DNA of 64,000 nt from Aquanectria penicillioides (lineage: Eukaryota; Ascomycota; Sordariomycetes; Hypocreales; Nectriaceae), in NCBI GenBank assembly GCA_003415625.1, contig PYIU01000001.1, positions 248,001-312,000 on the forward strand, given 5' to 3'. The position numbers and the translations under genes are program-made. The stretch's first letter is position 1. Each line of letters opens with the position of its first letter. Of this stretch, positions 1 through 11,806 are shown piece by piece. The notes under the pieces were generated by a model. The model did not search any database, was not told the DNA's origin, and was given only the letters and a program-made list of their open reading frames with translations.

Positions 1-100
1 ATGAAAGTCTCGTCTTCCACATCGCCATCATCCTCCGACGCCAAAAACGCACTCATTTTCCTTCGTCCCAATACTCACCTCGGACCATTTACCATCCAAG

Positions 101-1121
101 ATGGGGGAGCCACACCAACTGCCGCCGTACGTGGTCGTTTTTGGCCCTCGCTCAAACTGTACCTTGAGTATATGTCCGATCGAGTACAGCGTGTACAAGT
201 ACAGGCCGAACCTAGTCGCGAACATCATATTCATAGTCCTGTTCAGTCTCGCGGGGATCATCCACTCCTACATCGGGGTTAGATCGCGTTCCTGGTTCTT
301 TATGGCTTGCATGGTGCTGGGATGCCTTAGTGCAGTTCTCGGATACATTGGGCGAATCATAATGTACTACAATCCTTTCAACTTTAATGGGTTCATGCTT
401 CAAATTAGTGAGTGAGGCCTCTGTTGATGAGTTTCTAATGCCATAGATGTGGATCAATAGTCTTCAGTTTTGCTAAATAAAGACACAGTTCTTGTCACGA
501 GCGCTCCGGTATACTTCTGTGCCGCCATCTACGTTACTCTTGCCTTTTCCGTGCAGTGTCTATCGCCGGCCCTCTCACGCTTTAAACCGAAATTCTTCTA
601 CTGGGCTTTCATCCCGTGCGACTTCTTGTCACTTATTGTTCAAGCCACCGGTGGTATTCTTTCGACAGTCTCTTCCGGAACAAGCCAAACTGGGGTCAAC
701 CTTGCACTTGTTGGACTGTCATTCCAAGTCTTTACCATTGCTATTTTCTGTGGCTTGTTAGGAGACTATCTCTTCAGGTACTATCGCTCTAATGAAGTCT
801 TTGAATTGGGCCTCCGACTGAGGCGCTTTTTCTGCTTCTTAGCCTTGGCTGTTGTGTTGATAACAGTACGCTGCGTATACAGAGTGGTGGAGCTACATCA
901 GGGATACCGTGGCCGATTTATTAGAGACGAGGGCCTGTTCATCGGCTTAGAGGGCGTGTAAGTACTCTCCAAGGCCATAATGAGGTTGAAGACATTAAAA
1001 TAAGGTGAAATATAGGCTCATTATTCTTGCGACTTATGCCCTTATGATTGGCCATCCCTCGATTATCACTACATACCGAAAGCGCGGGGGGACGATGGAA
1101 ATGCAGAGGATTGAGAGTTGA
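101..1121 (+). CDS. RTA1-like seven-helix membrane protein
   Basis: Three exons join in frame (101-407, 468-957, 1016-1121) to give about 300 aa. The first exon has two hydrophobic helices and the family-typical GRIIMYYNPFNFNGFMLQI stretch at its end; exon 2 begins near APVYFCAAIYVTLA and carries several further helices, ending in the RCVYRVVELHQGYRG region typical of RTA1 proteins; exon 3 supplies the last helix. RTA1 proteins are fungal plasma-membrane proteins named for resistance to aminocholesterol and linked to lipid or sphingoid-base movement. Introns are 60 and 58 nt with normal GT-AG ends. The ATG at 101 is the first in frame; the window edge hides any upstream promoter. Family call is firm, substrate unknown. 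Confidence 0.85.
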
Positions 1122-1639
1122 GGGGGTAATAGACGGGTTGATAAAGTACGCTAACAAATGTAATACGCCGAATTTATCTGCAATAATGCAAGCTTTCGAA
1201 CCCTTCAATGCCACATGTGTTTGGTATCCGTAATACTAACGATGCTGCTACCGAGAATAAACTATGAGTGTGGATGAGTGGCTCACAGAGACCTACCTCT
1301 GATGGCTGTGTTTCTGCTGAAGCGACTCGGCCGAATTCCAACACGACGCTATTGTTGCAAGATTCACGAATTTCTATCAATGGATCGGACAAAAAAGCGA
1401 ATTTTTGCGCTGGCTAATCAATTCAAGTGTATCGTGGTGCAAGTAAGCACCGTCAGAATGCCATTGTGGCGTGATTCCTGCATTGGGGTTAAGCGCTTGG
1501 ATTGCGAGAGTGTCAAAAAAGCTTAGGAACGGAAGCTGTAATTCGGTTTCTATTTATCCTAGTTAGGCTAAATTTAAGGAAATAACAGGGAGAAAAATAA
1601 ACCTGGCACCAGGCATGTGTCGATCTTGAAAGCGGGTCT

Positions 1640-1679
1640 CCCTGTCTGCAATTCCCTGTCTGCAATTCCCTGTCGGCAA
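1640..1679. repeat. 14-bp tandem repeat, nearly three copies
   Basis: The unit CCCTGTCTGCAATT occurs twice perfectly at 1640-1653 and 1654-1667, followed by a degenerate partial copy to 1679. It lies in noncoding DNA. Confidence 0.8.
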
Positions 1680-2622
1680 CCATACTCGACCAGGGAGGCA
1701 ATGACCAGGACTGATGAGGAGAAGAATTGGAACAGGTATCGACAAGGATCGAATCTGGAAAAGAGGAACGACGGAAAATGCAGGCCTAAGGCAAGAACCC
1801 AGGCATTATGCACTGTGGCTCTGCAGATTGAAGCCGTTGTAATGTGGATCTCGAGTTGTGCAGTTCACCAGGGACAGATCCGTCAACCATCGTGGGGGCC
1901 GACAACATGGGCGCACGGCCTGGAGCTATTGGCAAACGAGGCCGTGGCTAGCACCTGATTCGGATCTCGGCACGATGCATAAATTGAGGAGAGGCTCCGG
2001 GTGGCAGCATGCAGTGTTGACTCGTTACACGGCAGAAGGGAGGGGAGCAACGGGACGAAGGAGTGTCGAATGAAGGCCAAACGGAACGACACCGTTGGAT
2101 GTCCTACTACGGATACGACATCGGCAATTAGATGGGCGTTCAAGGATGGGACTGAAGATGTCGTCTACTTCGCATCGACGGCGTCTATTTGTGCGTCCAC
2201 AGATGGTATCCATGCTCAGGGTGTTTATGCAAGTCTGCACCATCCAGCCATGAGGCTCTGCCACCGCTGGCCCTTCAAATCTCCACAGGTCAATGTCAAG
2301 TTGCAGGCGTTACAGGCGTTGAAGGCATTGAAGACGAACCCGGGGAGGACTTGGGCAACACTTGGGGAGGGTGAGATTTTAGTCGACGCCTTTCCTTTCA
2401 GCTGACAGCTCAAGGACGATTTCTACTTGACCGTTTGCACACCAACCCAAACGGTCCAAACCCAATGCGGGGTTCCCGCTTATAGTTTCACGCGTGGCTG
2501 TGTTGTTTAATCTCCATTTGCCCTCCGCCGTTTCTGAAAGCTCAGCACTCTCGGGCTCTCCAGCCCCGGCTGCGCCCCGAAAACCAAGGGGGCTTATTTT
2601 TCTTATTCTTGAAGGCTCGAGC

Positions 2623-2639
2623 AAAAAAAAAAAAAAAAA
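2623..2639. repeat. A17 homopolymer tract
   Basis: Seventeen consecutive A bases about 125 bp upstream of the fasciclin start codon. Poly(dA:dT) tracts commonly disfavour nucleosomes in fungal promoters; that role here is inference. The exact length is uncertain in any assembly. Confidence 0.7.
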
Positions 2640-2762
2640 GGAAAAACAATTAAAGGGAGTCAAATACGACTGAAAGCCCGCCCGCAGTCGTTCTCGAAAA
2701 TCTCCTCTCCTTGGATCTTTCGGACGTTCACACGGGTCTTGTAGTCGTCAACAATCGCAAGA

Positions 2763-4122
2763 ATGCGTTCTTCGTTGCAACACATTGCCGCGGCGTTCGC
2801 GCTGCTTGGCTCTGTTAATGCCCAGAACTCCTCTGAGGTGCTGTCAGAAGCTCTCAGCAGCTACAACGACCTTTCCATGTTCCGCTCTCTTCTCATGGTG
2901 TCGCCTCAATCATTTCAGTCCGTCACCTCAAAAAAGAACTCCAACATCACCGTTCTAGTTCCCACCAATGATGCCATCACTGCCTACCTATCCTCTTCTG
3001 GAGTTTCTGACTTCACCAAGCTCAACTCGGATGATGTTGAAGTCTTCTTCTCATACCACATCATGGCAGCTTCTCTTAAATCAACAGACTTCAAGTCAGC
3101 CAAGGGCAAAATTGTACCCACCCTGCTGCAAGCAGAGCAGTACAACAACCGAACTGCGGGACCCCAACTTGTACAGGAGTATGGAAAGGAAGCCACTGGT
3201 CAGGTTTTGTTTGCCTCGCCTGAGAAGTCAAGCACGCGTCGGTTCCGGAGGCAAGAGTCCGGGCCCGAGGTGGCATTGAGAGCCGGTATGGCTCAAGATG
3301 TTCAGATGACAGCCGTCGATGGCACATGGGGCACGAAGAAGGACAACTCATTCCAGATTGTCAACAAGTCAGTTCATTGTTCTGCTGCAAACGAGCGATT
3401 TTAGACGACTAACAATGTCCAGGGTCCTCATCCCACCTAACATCTGCTCAACAACAATTCGATCCATCAACAACACGCTTTCTGCACTGGACTCTGCTCT
3501 CAACAAGACTGATCTGTACCCCACTCTGAACACCACTCCCAATGTCACTTGCCTTGCTCCCACAACCGAGGCTTTCAACAAGGCCGACAACCCCCAGGAC
3601 TCTCTATCCAAGAAAGATTTGACAGAAGCGTTGCTGTAAGTCGCTAAAAACCGCTGGCACTCTCTTGCCCAACAATATTGACTGATCTCTACCATAGTGC
3701 TCATACCTTGACGCAAGTCACCTACACAAACTATCTCGAAGATGGAATGGTGCTGGAGACAGTGAACAAGACCAAGGTCACGGTTCACATCAAGGGCAAC
3801 GACATTTACTTCAACAACGCCAAGATTGTCCAGGCCAACGTCTTGACCAACAACGGCCTGCTTCATGTGTATGTGTTTTAATCTGGACTGGTCACGTTGA
3901 GGGTGATATTTGACTGTCTCAAATGTGACGCTGACATTTTCTAGCCTTGATGCTATAATTATGCCCGAATCTGAATCAACAAGCAGCTCAACTGCTACAA
4001 CAGCGACTTCAACGTCTACCTCCACCTCTTCTACCTCAACCTCTAAGTCCAACGCCGCAAGCGGTCCCTCCATCGGCTACCCTGGAGTAATGGCTTTACT
4101 GGCCGCTGTAATGTTAATTTGA
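2763..4122 (+). CDS. GPI-anchored fasciclin (FAS1) domain protein
   Basis: Four exons (2763-3367, 3423-3635, 3698-3868, 3945-4122) splice in frame to about 388 aa. The N-terminus is a clear secretory signal ending near NAQ. Two FAS1 domains follow: the first includes NITVLVPTNDAITAYL, the second NVTCLAPTTEAFNKAD. A Ser/Thr-rich linker precedes a short hydrophobic tail (PGVMALLAAVMLI), the usual layout of a GPI attachment signal. FAS1 proteins act at the cell surface in adhesion and wall organisation. Several N-glycosylation sequons are present. The gene converges with the Zn2Cys6 gene to its right. Splice sites fit consensus and every junction restores the FAS1 pattern. Confidence 0.88.
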
Positions 4123-4628
4123 AGTATGAGTAACCATGAAAAGTCGATGGAAAATAAAATGATGACATGAACCTTCGGCGGAGGGGCCGCAACAAGTACC
4201 CTATACCTGAGCCTTGGTTCACGCCGGGCTCATCTTCAGTTAAGAAACAGTAATCTAGTGTTTTTATATTTAAACTAAAATCAACCATCTGATTCTTTGC
4301 GATCATACCAAAACTGCAATGCTGGTGATGAATGTGGAGATCATTGTATTAGCAGTCCATACGTTCAATGAACCCACAGGTTGGTGTGGAATTATCAGGT
4401 TGTATGAATACATCAAGGTGTCGCTACCATGCCAACCGAAGGGTCAAGTCATGTTATTGCATTCGTACAAACACCAATCACTAGTATTCATCGGAGAACC
4501 AGTTAAGTACATTAAAAGGATATTTGCGAGAATCTTGGAGTGTCGAAGGTAGTATAGGGTATACGTAAACTGAATAAGGCACTACGGAGTGCGTCAAATG
4601 GGATGACACGGAAAGTATGCAGGAAATG
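4123..4628. other. Convergent 3' intergenic region
   Basis: About 500 bp between the convergent fasciclin and Zn2Cys6 genes. I see no gene or clear repeat; it presumably holds both 3' UTRs. Confidence 0.5.
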
Positions 4629-6281
4629 TTATCCCAAGTTGACAACGCAGTTCCATTTTCGGAGCACATGTTCCCAATCCCAGTCATTGTCGCCACTCAG
4701 TCTCTCTCTCCAAACCTCCTCGAGGATCTTTTCTGCCGAGAGGATGTTCATTATTTTAATTCTTTGTCGTATAACCATTAACCTGGAGGCACATCGTGAT
4801 ATTTCCTGCTCTTGACTCAACTGTGCACCAGCTAGAAATAGAGGATACGTCAAGCCAGCTTCTGTAGAGCTCCCCTGTGGAATTCTCTCCACCAAGGAGA
4901 GAATTTGCCGTGCAAGATCTGGCTGTCGCCCGACGTGTGTATTGGAACGTCGGTAGAGCAGCATGAGAGCAGCTAAACGATTTATCTCTGCCAACGTGAT
5001 AAGGTCAATCCGAGCTCCGGCTTCAAGTTTGTGTGTCGTGGATGCCAATGTAGGCGATACCTCAAACGGCATGTTCAAGATTTGGGACTGAATGTCATTG
5101 AACAGTCGAATTTGACAAGAATCAGCAAGATTATGGTCATCATCCATTTGCCGGACCTGGCGAATTCGTTGGATGATACGAAATAGATCAGATGACACTC
5201 CCAGAAGGGGATCGATTGGGTCAAACCCATTGGCTGGAGTTGTTGAGGAGGTTTCTATAGAAAGTGGAGAAACTGGTGTAAGAAACTCTCCCCAATCTCC
5301 GTCTTCGGCGGCGAAGGACAACCCAATTCCATCTTCTACATAGTCCAGAGCACAGCCTGCTTCTGCACTTGCAACCCTTGACATGATAAAGCTCATCACG
5401 TCATAGTACAAAAATAAACGGTAAAGATGTGTAGCCTCCTTGGAGATGGATGAGAAGATCCCCTCCCCGCCCTGTTGCTGAATAATGCGGCGAACATGAC
5501 TTATATCATCGACCCACGTCGAGGCGCAACCGCCATTCATCACACCCAGAGCAACCACCATAAGGATAGCCGCTACCTGTTCTACAGCCTGCTGTTGGGA
5601 AAATATAGACAGTGGAGCCTCACGGTCTAAAGCTTGAAGGCATCTCGCATGATATTTGGAGGAGAATTGCATCAACTGGGCTTTGCGTAAGCCATCGTCG
5701 ACCGTCTGAGAGAGGTGTGCAGAGGCGCAGGCCAGGATGGAGGTTCGTATGGCATCATTGTGAAAAGCCAAGGGCATGTAGACTGAGATAAAGAAATTGG
5801 ATGAAAGATTGGCCACCGAAATGGTGGGGACCAGAGAGCCAATATAATAAGACATGACTGTCCGCTGCTCCATCTCATCTGACAGCAGTGTCCCAAGGTC
5901 TGTAGGCGACCAGGTCAATGACAACTCAAATGGAGAGTTGGAATGAGTTGGCTCGACCAAAAAAGGGAGGCTTTCATGAGGAACATCTGGATGTATTGTC
6001 GATGGCGTAGTTCGACGAGTAGAGGTCGAGGGCTGGGATGCTGAGACTTGCGACTTCGGCGGCCAAGTGCACTCAAAATTGAGTCGTTGACAAGCATGAC
6101 ACTCAGGCGGACCACCAGAACATCTTTTCCTCCGGTGTCGACAGGTTATGCAGCCTGATTTAGATCTCGGAGCATATCGTCTCTTGCGAGGCGCCCCGTT
6201 GATGAACTCACTGCCGTTCTCCATGGTTGCGACGACCGGGATCGTGCGGGGACCACCGGATCTCGGATTATGCCTTGTCAA
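4629..6281 (-). CDS. Zn2Cys6 transcription factor
   Basis: An uninterrupted frame of 550 aa. The binuclear zinc cluster is complete (Cys44, 47, 54, 61, 64, 71, counting from the first ATG), preceded by a basic stretch. The remainder resembles the Fungal_trans_2 type regulatory domain of the C6 family, with helices such as AVEQVAAILMVVALGVMNGG. It should be a nuclear DNA-binding regulator. Translation may begin at the first Met or at Met20 (MENGSEF), which lies closer to the zinc cluster. Its targets are unknown; no biosynthetic cluster adjoins it. No introns are needed. Confidence 0.88.
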   Translation of the reverse strand: MTRHNPRSGGPRTIPVVATMENGSEFINGAPRKRRYAPRSKSGCITCRHRRKRCSGGPPECHACQRLNFECTWPPKSQVSASQPSTSTRRTTPSTIHPDVPHESLPFLVEPTHSNSPFELSLTWSPTDLGTLLSDEMEQRTVMSYYIGSLVPTISVANLSSNFFISVYMPLAFHNDAIRTSILACASAHLSQTVDDGLRKAQLMQFSSKYHARCLQALDREAPLSIFSQQQAVEQVAAILMVVALGVMNGGCASTWVDDISHVRRIIQQQGGEGIFSSISKEATHLYRLFLYYDVMSFIMSRVASAEAGCALDYVEDGIGLSFAAEDGDWGEFLTPVSPLSIETSSTTPANGFDPIDPLLGVSSDLFRIIQRIRQVRQMDDDHNLADSCQIRLFNDIQSQILNMPFEVSPTLASTTHKLEAGARIDLITLAEINRLAALMLLYRRSNTHVGRQPDLARQILSLVERIPQGSSTEAGLTYPLFLAGAQLSQEQEISRCASRLMVIRQRIKIMNILSAEKILEEVWRERLSGDNDWDWEHVLRKWNCVVNLG

Positions 6282-7448
6282 CTTCGCAGCAGCAAGTCAC
6301 CTGATTTTACTACCAGATTGGGCTAGATAAATAGCTAGCGTAAGAACGCTCTCAGATTCTAGGGAGTGCATTTACCATCTTCACTTGGTGGTTTGCGGCG
6401 GTGGATCTTGGCCAGAGTTGAGCTTGGTGGGCTCGACATGCCTTGAAATAGATGTCAAACTCGGGTAAAGCTTTATGTGTGTTTCTTCTTTCATATAGTT
6501 TATGATGCAAGTAACATTTTGCTCTCCAAATATGTATGACTTGTGATCCTCATCATGGCTGATTGGTTCGGCGCTAACCATTTCCCGCGCGTTTCTGTCA
6601 AAGCTGGTTACCGCATCACACAGGCATCGACACTGCTGATGGAATTCAACATCCACTTCATTTCTACGGGATATCGACTCATTCTTTGGGTTTAAAAAAG
6701 TCGCCTGATTACTTGCACTCAATAATTGGGTTAGAAGCACCAGCTTTTTGTCTTTCTAGTTATGCAATGCTGAATCAATATGTTCGGTGAATTTCATTTG
6801 GAGCTTGGTTTGCAACCGGTCCCCGGATATTGCTAATCATATTCATTACATGCATTATTGCGGCTCCTTCAGTATCAGAGCTTGAGAGATGGAAAACTCT
6901 TGACATGTGTTGTCTGGCAGTCGCGTAGCTCTGATGTTGGTAAGCAATAGGGCTACGGTAGAAATCTTCATGGCTAGGACAGACAAGGCGAGTCGCAGTC
7001 AAAGCGGGGAACCGCTAATCCCTTGGAACACTTGACAAACTAGAGACAAGTAAGACCGACTAATAATCCACGTAATCACAACATTAGCGTGGTGGATCTT
7101 AGCGAAATAAATGGTATAATGACATGATTCTGGGGGAAGGCTATCCCTGTTGTTTTCTCTTAGGTATTACCTGACCTTCGTTGAAAATACAACAATGCCC
7201 TAAGGGCTCGACTCCCGGTTTCTAACACTACTACTCATCTCAGCAAAATATCGGGTTTTGCGGGTTGTAAACGATCACTTGGAATTTCTCTTTACCCATC
7301 CGTCTAACTCGGAATTATACAGGGATCTGTAACCTCGGTCCGAGATTAATTCGCCAAGACAACCCTAACTTGCCCCTGGTGTCCAAAGCCTTTGCTGTGT
7401 TCATATATAGCAAAAAACCTCAACCAACACCGAGATTGATCCGAAACA
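6282..7448. other. Intergenic, no convincing gene
   Basis: This holds the promoter of the minus-strand Zn2Cys6 gene and of the plus-strand AhpD-like gene. Two short minus-strand frames (7002-6775 and 6740-6381) could in principle be exons of a small gene, but I recognise no family and no good joint. A TATA-like stretch (CATATATAG) at about 7401-7409 lies 40 bp before the next start codon. Confidence 0.45.
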
Positions 7449-8174
7449 ATGGCGTCCGAGTTGCAGACCAACGGCTCTAGTATATCAGAAGTATTCGCCA
7501 AAATAGAGTCTGATTTCCAGCACACGGCTCTTGGCCCTGAAAGATGGTACATCGTCGCAACTGCGGCTCTGGCAGGTGGAAACGACCCTGAGCTTTGCAA
7601 AGACCTATATCTGTACTTGATCTCGAAACCCGAATTTTCAAAGCCAGCGCAGAGGCAAGCTTTGATTCGCCGACTTCGCGAGGCCCTGATCAAATGCATT
7701 TGTATCACAGGGGTCTGCAAGCCATTGGAGGCTATCATTGCAATTAACGAGTGCGAGAGGGAAGAAGACAAGGACCGCAGTTGCACCCGAGAAGGTTGGA
7801 AGTGCGATGACCAGAACCTGGAGCGCGGCATGGGGTGGCTGAGCAAAATCTACAGTCACAACACTAGCAACACGCTTGGCTTGTTCGCCGATCATAAGGA
7901 CTTTGAATGGGTGAGCAAGCATATAACGTATGGTCTGTACCTCAGCGACCGTCAGATCCTAGATGACACCGACACCCAGATGGTGGTACTCCCAGCCATT
8001 ATGATCCAGAATCTGAGAAAGGAGACACACTGGCACATCCGTGGGACCAGAAGGATCGGGGTCTCCATTGAAGATGTCCAGGTTGTTTGGAATTCCGTTG
8101 ACGCTATTGCCAATTTTCTCGGTCTCAAGCTTAACCGAGTTCCAACTGTGGCGGAGATTGAGCATGATGTGTGA
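7449..8174 (+). CDS. AhpD / carboxymuconolactone decarboxylase-like protein
   Basis: A single exon of 241 aa. The segment REALIKCICITGVCKPLEAI (residues about 77-96) resembles the core helix-turn-helix of the CMD/AhpD fold; cysteines 83, 85 and 90 lie here but not as the CxxC of peroxidase-active AhpD. Fungal members of this superfamily are usually uncharacterised, and some sit in redox or secondary-metabolism contexts. There is no signal peptide or membrane segment, so it is probably soluble. The start is supported by a TATA-like element about 40 bp upstream. The fold call is moderately sure; the activity is unknown. Confidence 0.65.
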   Translation: MASELQTNGSSISEVFAKIESDFQHTALGPERWYIVATAALAGGNDPELCKDLYLYLISKPEFSKPAQRQALIRRLREALIKCICITGVCKPLEAIIAINECEREEDKDRSCTREGWKCDDQNLERGMGWLSKIYSHNTSNTLGLFADHKDFEWVSKHITYGLYLSDRQILDDTDTQMVVLPAIMIQNLRKETHWHIRGTRRIGVSIEDVQVVWNSVDAIANFLGLKLNRVPTVAEIEHDV

Positions 8175-9495
8175 GGATCTGTGCTCGACCGCTTTGTGCA
8201 ATACAACGCTCCAAAGAAAGGAAGTTCATTGTTGATCAGAACAATCTCTATTTGCATATTAGTATATATCCGAATAGATCACAATCCCACGATACCTCGG
8301 CTCCTTCGGTGGTGCCGGTGGTCCATAGGCATACCCTGTCGTGTTTTTCAACGCAAAGGTCTTGATTCGATGCTTAAACTCATAGCTATTTGCACATCAC
8401 GGCAAAGCGAAGGGGACAATGAGAGGAAATGAAACGTGTAAATACAATTCGTCGCTGCGGGTTCAAAATATTGCACAAGTCCGGTTGGTCGCACCACATC
8501 GCCACCCCTGATCTCTTTGCATGCTATTGGGTTGATTGACGAAGGTGACGGAATCGGCTGAAGAGTAAGTAGCCTGATTAGGATTTCCGGCCACGGAATC
8601 GGATTCGCAACGCCATTGAGTCAGGCGTTTCGTCGTGAGATTATGAGGGGTAGCAACATAGTGGCGCCTTGGCAAATGGTGACCAACGATACATTCATCT
8701 GTTTGATTGGCCAATGAATTCATGGGATGTGATGTGAATGATTCATTTCGTTATGCACGATCTCCAGGTAGCGACGTTGGCGAAAGATAAGCTTTCAACT
8801 TGTATTGGGCTATTGGAGCCCTCCAAGATGATAGTTGCATTATTTTAAGATAGAATCGTGGTCATGGGCTCATCGTCTGTTAATTGATCGTGCTATGATT
8901 GCGGCATCTGAATCTATAAGAGAAATAGATCGTGGTGAATTAATTTATCTTGTCAGTTCTTGCGTGTCCGCGGTCTCTTTAGAGCCGTCCACATTATCGC
9001 AGTGGTGATCTGATCGATGTATAGGTTGTACCGTAACTCACGCTTGAGCGCATGAGATATTGCTCCCAAAATTCCAGAACTCATGAACTGCGATAGTGTC
9101 AGCCAGCCAGTAAGACTGTCATTCATTGGCATAAATATGAAAAGCGAATGTTTCTACCAATGGATTTACAAAAATCCAGCCACATCTCAGCCCGGTCTTT
9201 AAACCCAGCTTTCTATCCGGAATCACGGAATCAACACGGAATCAGAAACCACCGTTTGGTCACATGCTACCATGTCATCCCTAACCCCAGTTCACGAACC
9301 AAAGATTGATTGGGGGGAAGCTTGGGGTAAAATTAAGCGGCAGTGTCCTAACAGGGGTCATGGTACACTATGTATTTTGTTATATTTACCAAACTTTCCC
9401 ACTGCACAAAGTCATGATGAGAAACAACATACAAGACAACTCAATATTCTTCCTTTCCTTTTGGGCCTGGGAGATTCGCTACTGTTGCTGTCAAT
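8175..9495. other. Intergenic, nothing recognised
   Basis: About 1.3 kb without a recognisable gene. A TATA-like stretch (CATAAATATG) near 9130 and AT-rich DNA probably belong to the transporter promoter. An upstream ATG at 9272 begins a different frame and looks like noise. Confidence 0.45.
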
Positions 9496-11168
9496 ATGGC
9501 AGTGCTTGAACGAGACGACCAAGGTGCTGGTACGATCTACGATGAGAAACCTCATGTCGAAGTAGTGGACAATGTGTCGCTCCGGGCTACGCAGCCGTTG
9601 ACGGCCATTGACCCTGTGGCCAATAAACGACTTGTGAGGAAGATTGACTGGAAAATTATGCCTGTGGTAAGAACATATCACTTTTACTCTTATTGTGATT
9701 CCCTCCAGCTAGACTGTTGCTAATGGTACGACTCAGCTGTGTTTTACCTATGCCCTGCAGTATTACGACAAGGCTACAATGAGCCAAGCTGCTGTCTTTG
9801 GAATGCGAACCGACCTTAATCTCGAGAGTGGACTCCGATACTCTTGGGCTACCTTGATATTTTCCTTTGGCTACATCGCAGGAACATACCCCATTTCCTT
9901 CCTCGCCCAACGATATCCACCAAGGATCATCTGTACCATTATCTGCCTTCTCTGGGCTGCTATCACGCTTTGCACGGCTGCTTGTTCATCCTATGCCGGT
10001 ATTCTTGTCAACAGATTTGCCCTTGGCCTGATTGAATCTGGAGTCTCGCCCATTTTTATGCTCATTGTCAGCATGTGGTACACTCACTCTGAGCAGGTCT
10101 TGCGCTCCGGATTGTGGTTTTCCTTTAGCGGCGGATCACTTTTGATCTCGCCAATCGTCAACTATGGGCTTGGCCACATATCCCACGAAACCATGAAGCC
10201 TTGGAAGTTTATGTATCTGGTTGCTGGAGGATTGACCTTTGTCTGGGGAATATTTCTCTGGTGGTGGTTTCCTGAGAACCCGCAAAACGCCCAGGGCTTT
10301 ACTGAGGAGGAACGACAACTCGTTTTGGAGAGAATCCGACAAAATAATGCTGGCAGCGAGAACAAACATTTCAAACCATATCAGGTTTACGAAGCGCTAT
10401 TGGATTATCAATTCTGGAGCATCTTGATCATGTCGACTGTTTCTAGCACGGGATCTGGCGCTATAAGTTCTTTTGGATCTATTGTTTTTGCTGGTATGGG
10501 CTTCACACCATCTACTGCTATTCTTCTCAATATCCCAGTTGGAGCCATGGCCTTCTTTTGCGTGTTGGGATCGGCGTATCTCGGTCGCAAGGTACCAGGT
10601 TTACGCCTTTACATTACTGCTCTCTCGTGCCTTCCAGTCATCCTTGGCTGCTGTCTTTTGTAGGAACCAGCCGTTTCTCCGAATTTATTTTGCGTCATCA
10701 TTACTAACTCCCATTTAGATGGAAATTGCCCAATTCAATGCCAGCCGGTCGCATTGTGGGCTTTTATCTTCTTTGCTTCTTCTCCTCCGCCTGGGTGCAA
10801 TGCATTGGCCTTGGCACCTCCAATGTTGCTGGATACACGAAAAGAGCCGTGTATGCTGCCGGAACGTTTGTCGGATACTCCTCTGGCAATATTGTTGGCC
10901 CATTGTTATTTGACGCGTGAGTATCACGTCTGAGTACTGAGGTTATCTTGCTGACGGTGAGGATAGGAAATATGCTCCTCGATACGAACAGAGCTTTTTG
11001 GGCATCATGATGTGTTTTGTGGTTTGTATTTTTCTTGCCTTTATTACTCGCTGGCTGTTAGAAAGGGAGAATAGTCGCCGCGATCGTGACTATGGAGTTC
11101 CCGAGACCAGCCATGGCCTAGAGGACCTGACGGATAAGGAAAACAAGTCATTTAGATACCAACTGTAG
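9496..11168 (+). CDS. MFS transporter, Dal5/Tna1 anion:cation symporter family
   Basis: Four exons (9496-9666, 9737-10659, 10719-10916, 10967-11168) join in frame to 497 aa. Family hallmarks are KIDWKIMPVLCFTYALQYYDKA across the first junction, GLIESGVSPIFMLIVSMWYT, the WWFPENPQNA loop segment, and the tail GLEDLTDKENKSFRYQL. The family imports small carboxylates and vitamins such as allantoate, nicotinate, pantothenate and biotin with protons across the plasma membrane. Twelve hydrophobic segments can be traced. It lies head-to-tail before a lactonohydrolase. The substrate cannot be read from the sequence. Confidence 0.9.
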
Positions 11169-11806
11169 TATTGATTGAGATTATAAGACATATTTCGCCT
11201 TGCTAGAGGGACCCCATTCAGACTCCCATCAAGTACCCTCTTAAGTTGCAACCGGATATTAGTTGTGCGACGTGTACCCAAGGGAAAGCTCGAAATTAAA
11301 GCCCAGGTTATAAATGGGCTAGGAATTGCTGAGAATCCCACCTTCATGTCCCCAAGCCTGTCCTTTTGGATGGTATTAGTAGGATGCCCAAGGGGTTATT
11401 AAAAATGGGGATGCAAACCTCCTCACACAGGCGATATCGGCTTCTCGTTGATAAGCTGTAGCTGGGCGGGGTGCTCCTGATGATTACCCCGCTCTGCACT
11501 CAGATGTCGTCGCTTTCCGGCCGCCGTCTTCATGGACTACGGTAAATCACTCCGTACAGCCTGGGAAAGATATGAATCTTTGTATCTGAGAATTGATTCA
11601 ATTTTATAGGTTATTGCTCGACCAGTTACCCCCCTCGGGAACTCATCAAGGCTGTCCTTTCGTGTAGCTTTAGTTGCACCACGAGTGTGCTCGCTTGGTG
11701 TTTCCCCCGCCATCGATTCTCCGTGTCTCAGTCAAGACTGAGGCATATTCAGCCTTTCAAAGCTAAGGCAGCAAGCCGAAAGATTAAGAAAGCCTCCTGA
11801 TTTACA
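11169..11806. other. Intergenic promoter region
   Basis: About 640 bp between the transporter and the lactonohydrolase. I see no gene. Confidence 0.5.

Larger units (their letters stand above)
1122..2762. other. Intergenic, no gene recognised
   Basis: No frame shows a recognisable protein. It holds a 14-bp tandem repeat at 1640-1679, an imperfect 9-bp repeat (AGGCGTTAC-like) near 2304-2336, an A17 homopolymer at 2623-2639, and a pyrimidine-rich stretch at about 2690-2720 that probably belongs to the promoter of the fasciclin gene. Confidence 0.5.

Noticed and set aside
2001..2405. 134-codon plus-strand frame
   Set aside because: Composition and repeats in the DNA (AGGCGTT units) explain it; no domain seen.
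6381..7002. Two short minus-strand frames that might be exons of one gene
   Set aside because: No convincing splice joint, no motif and no family resemblance.
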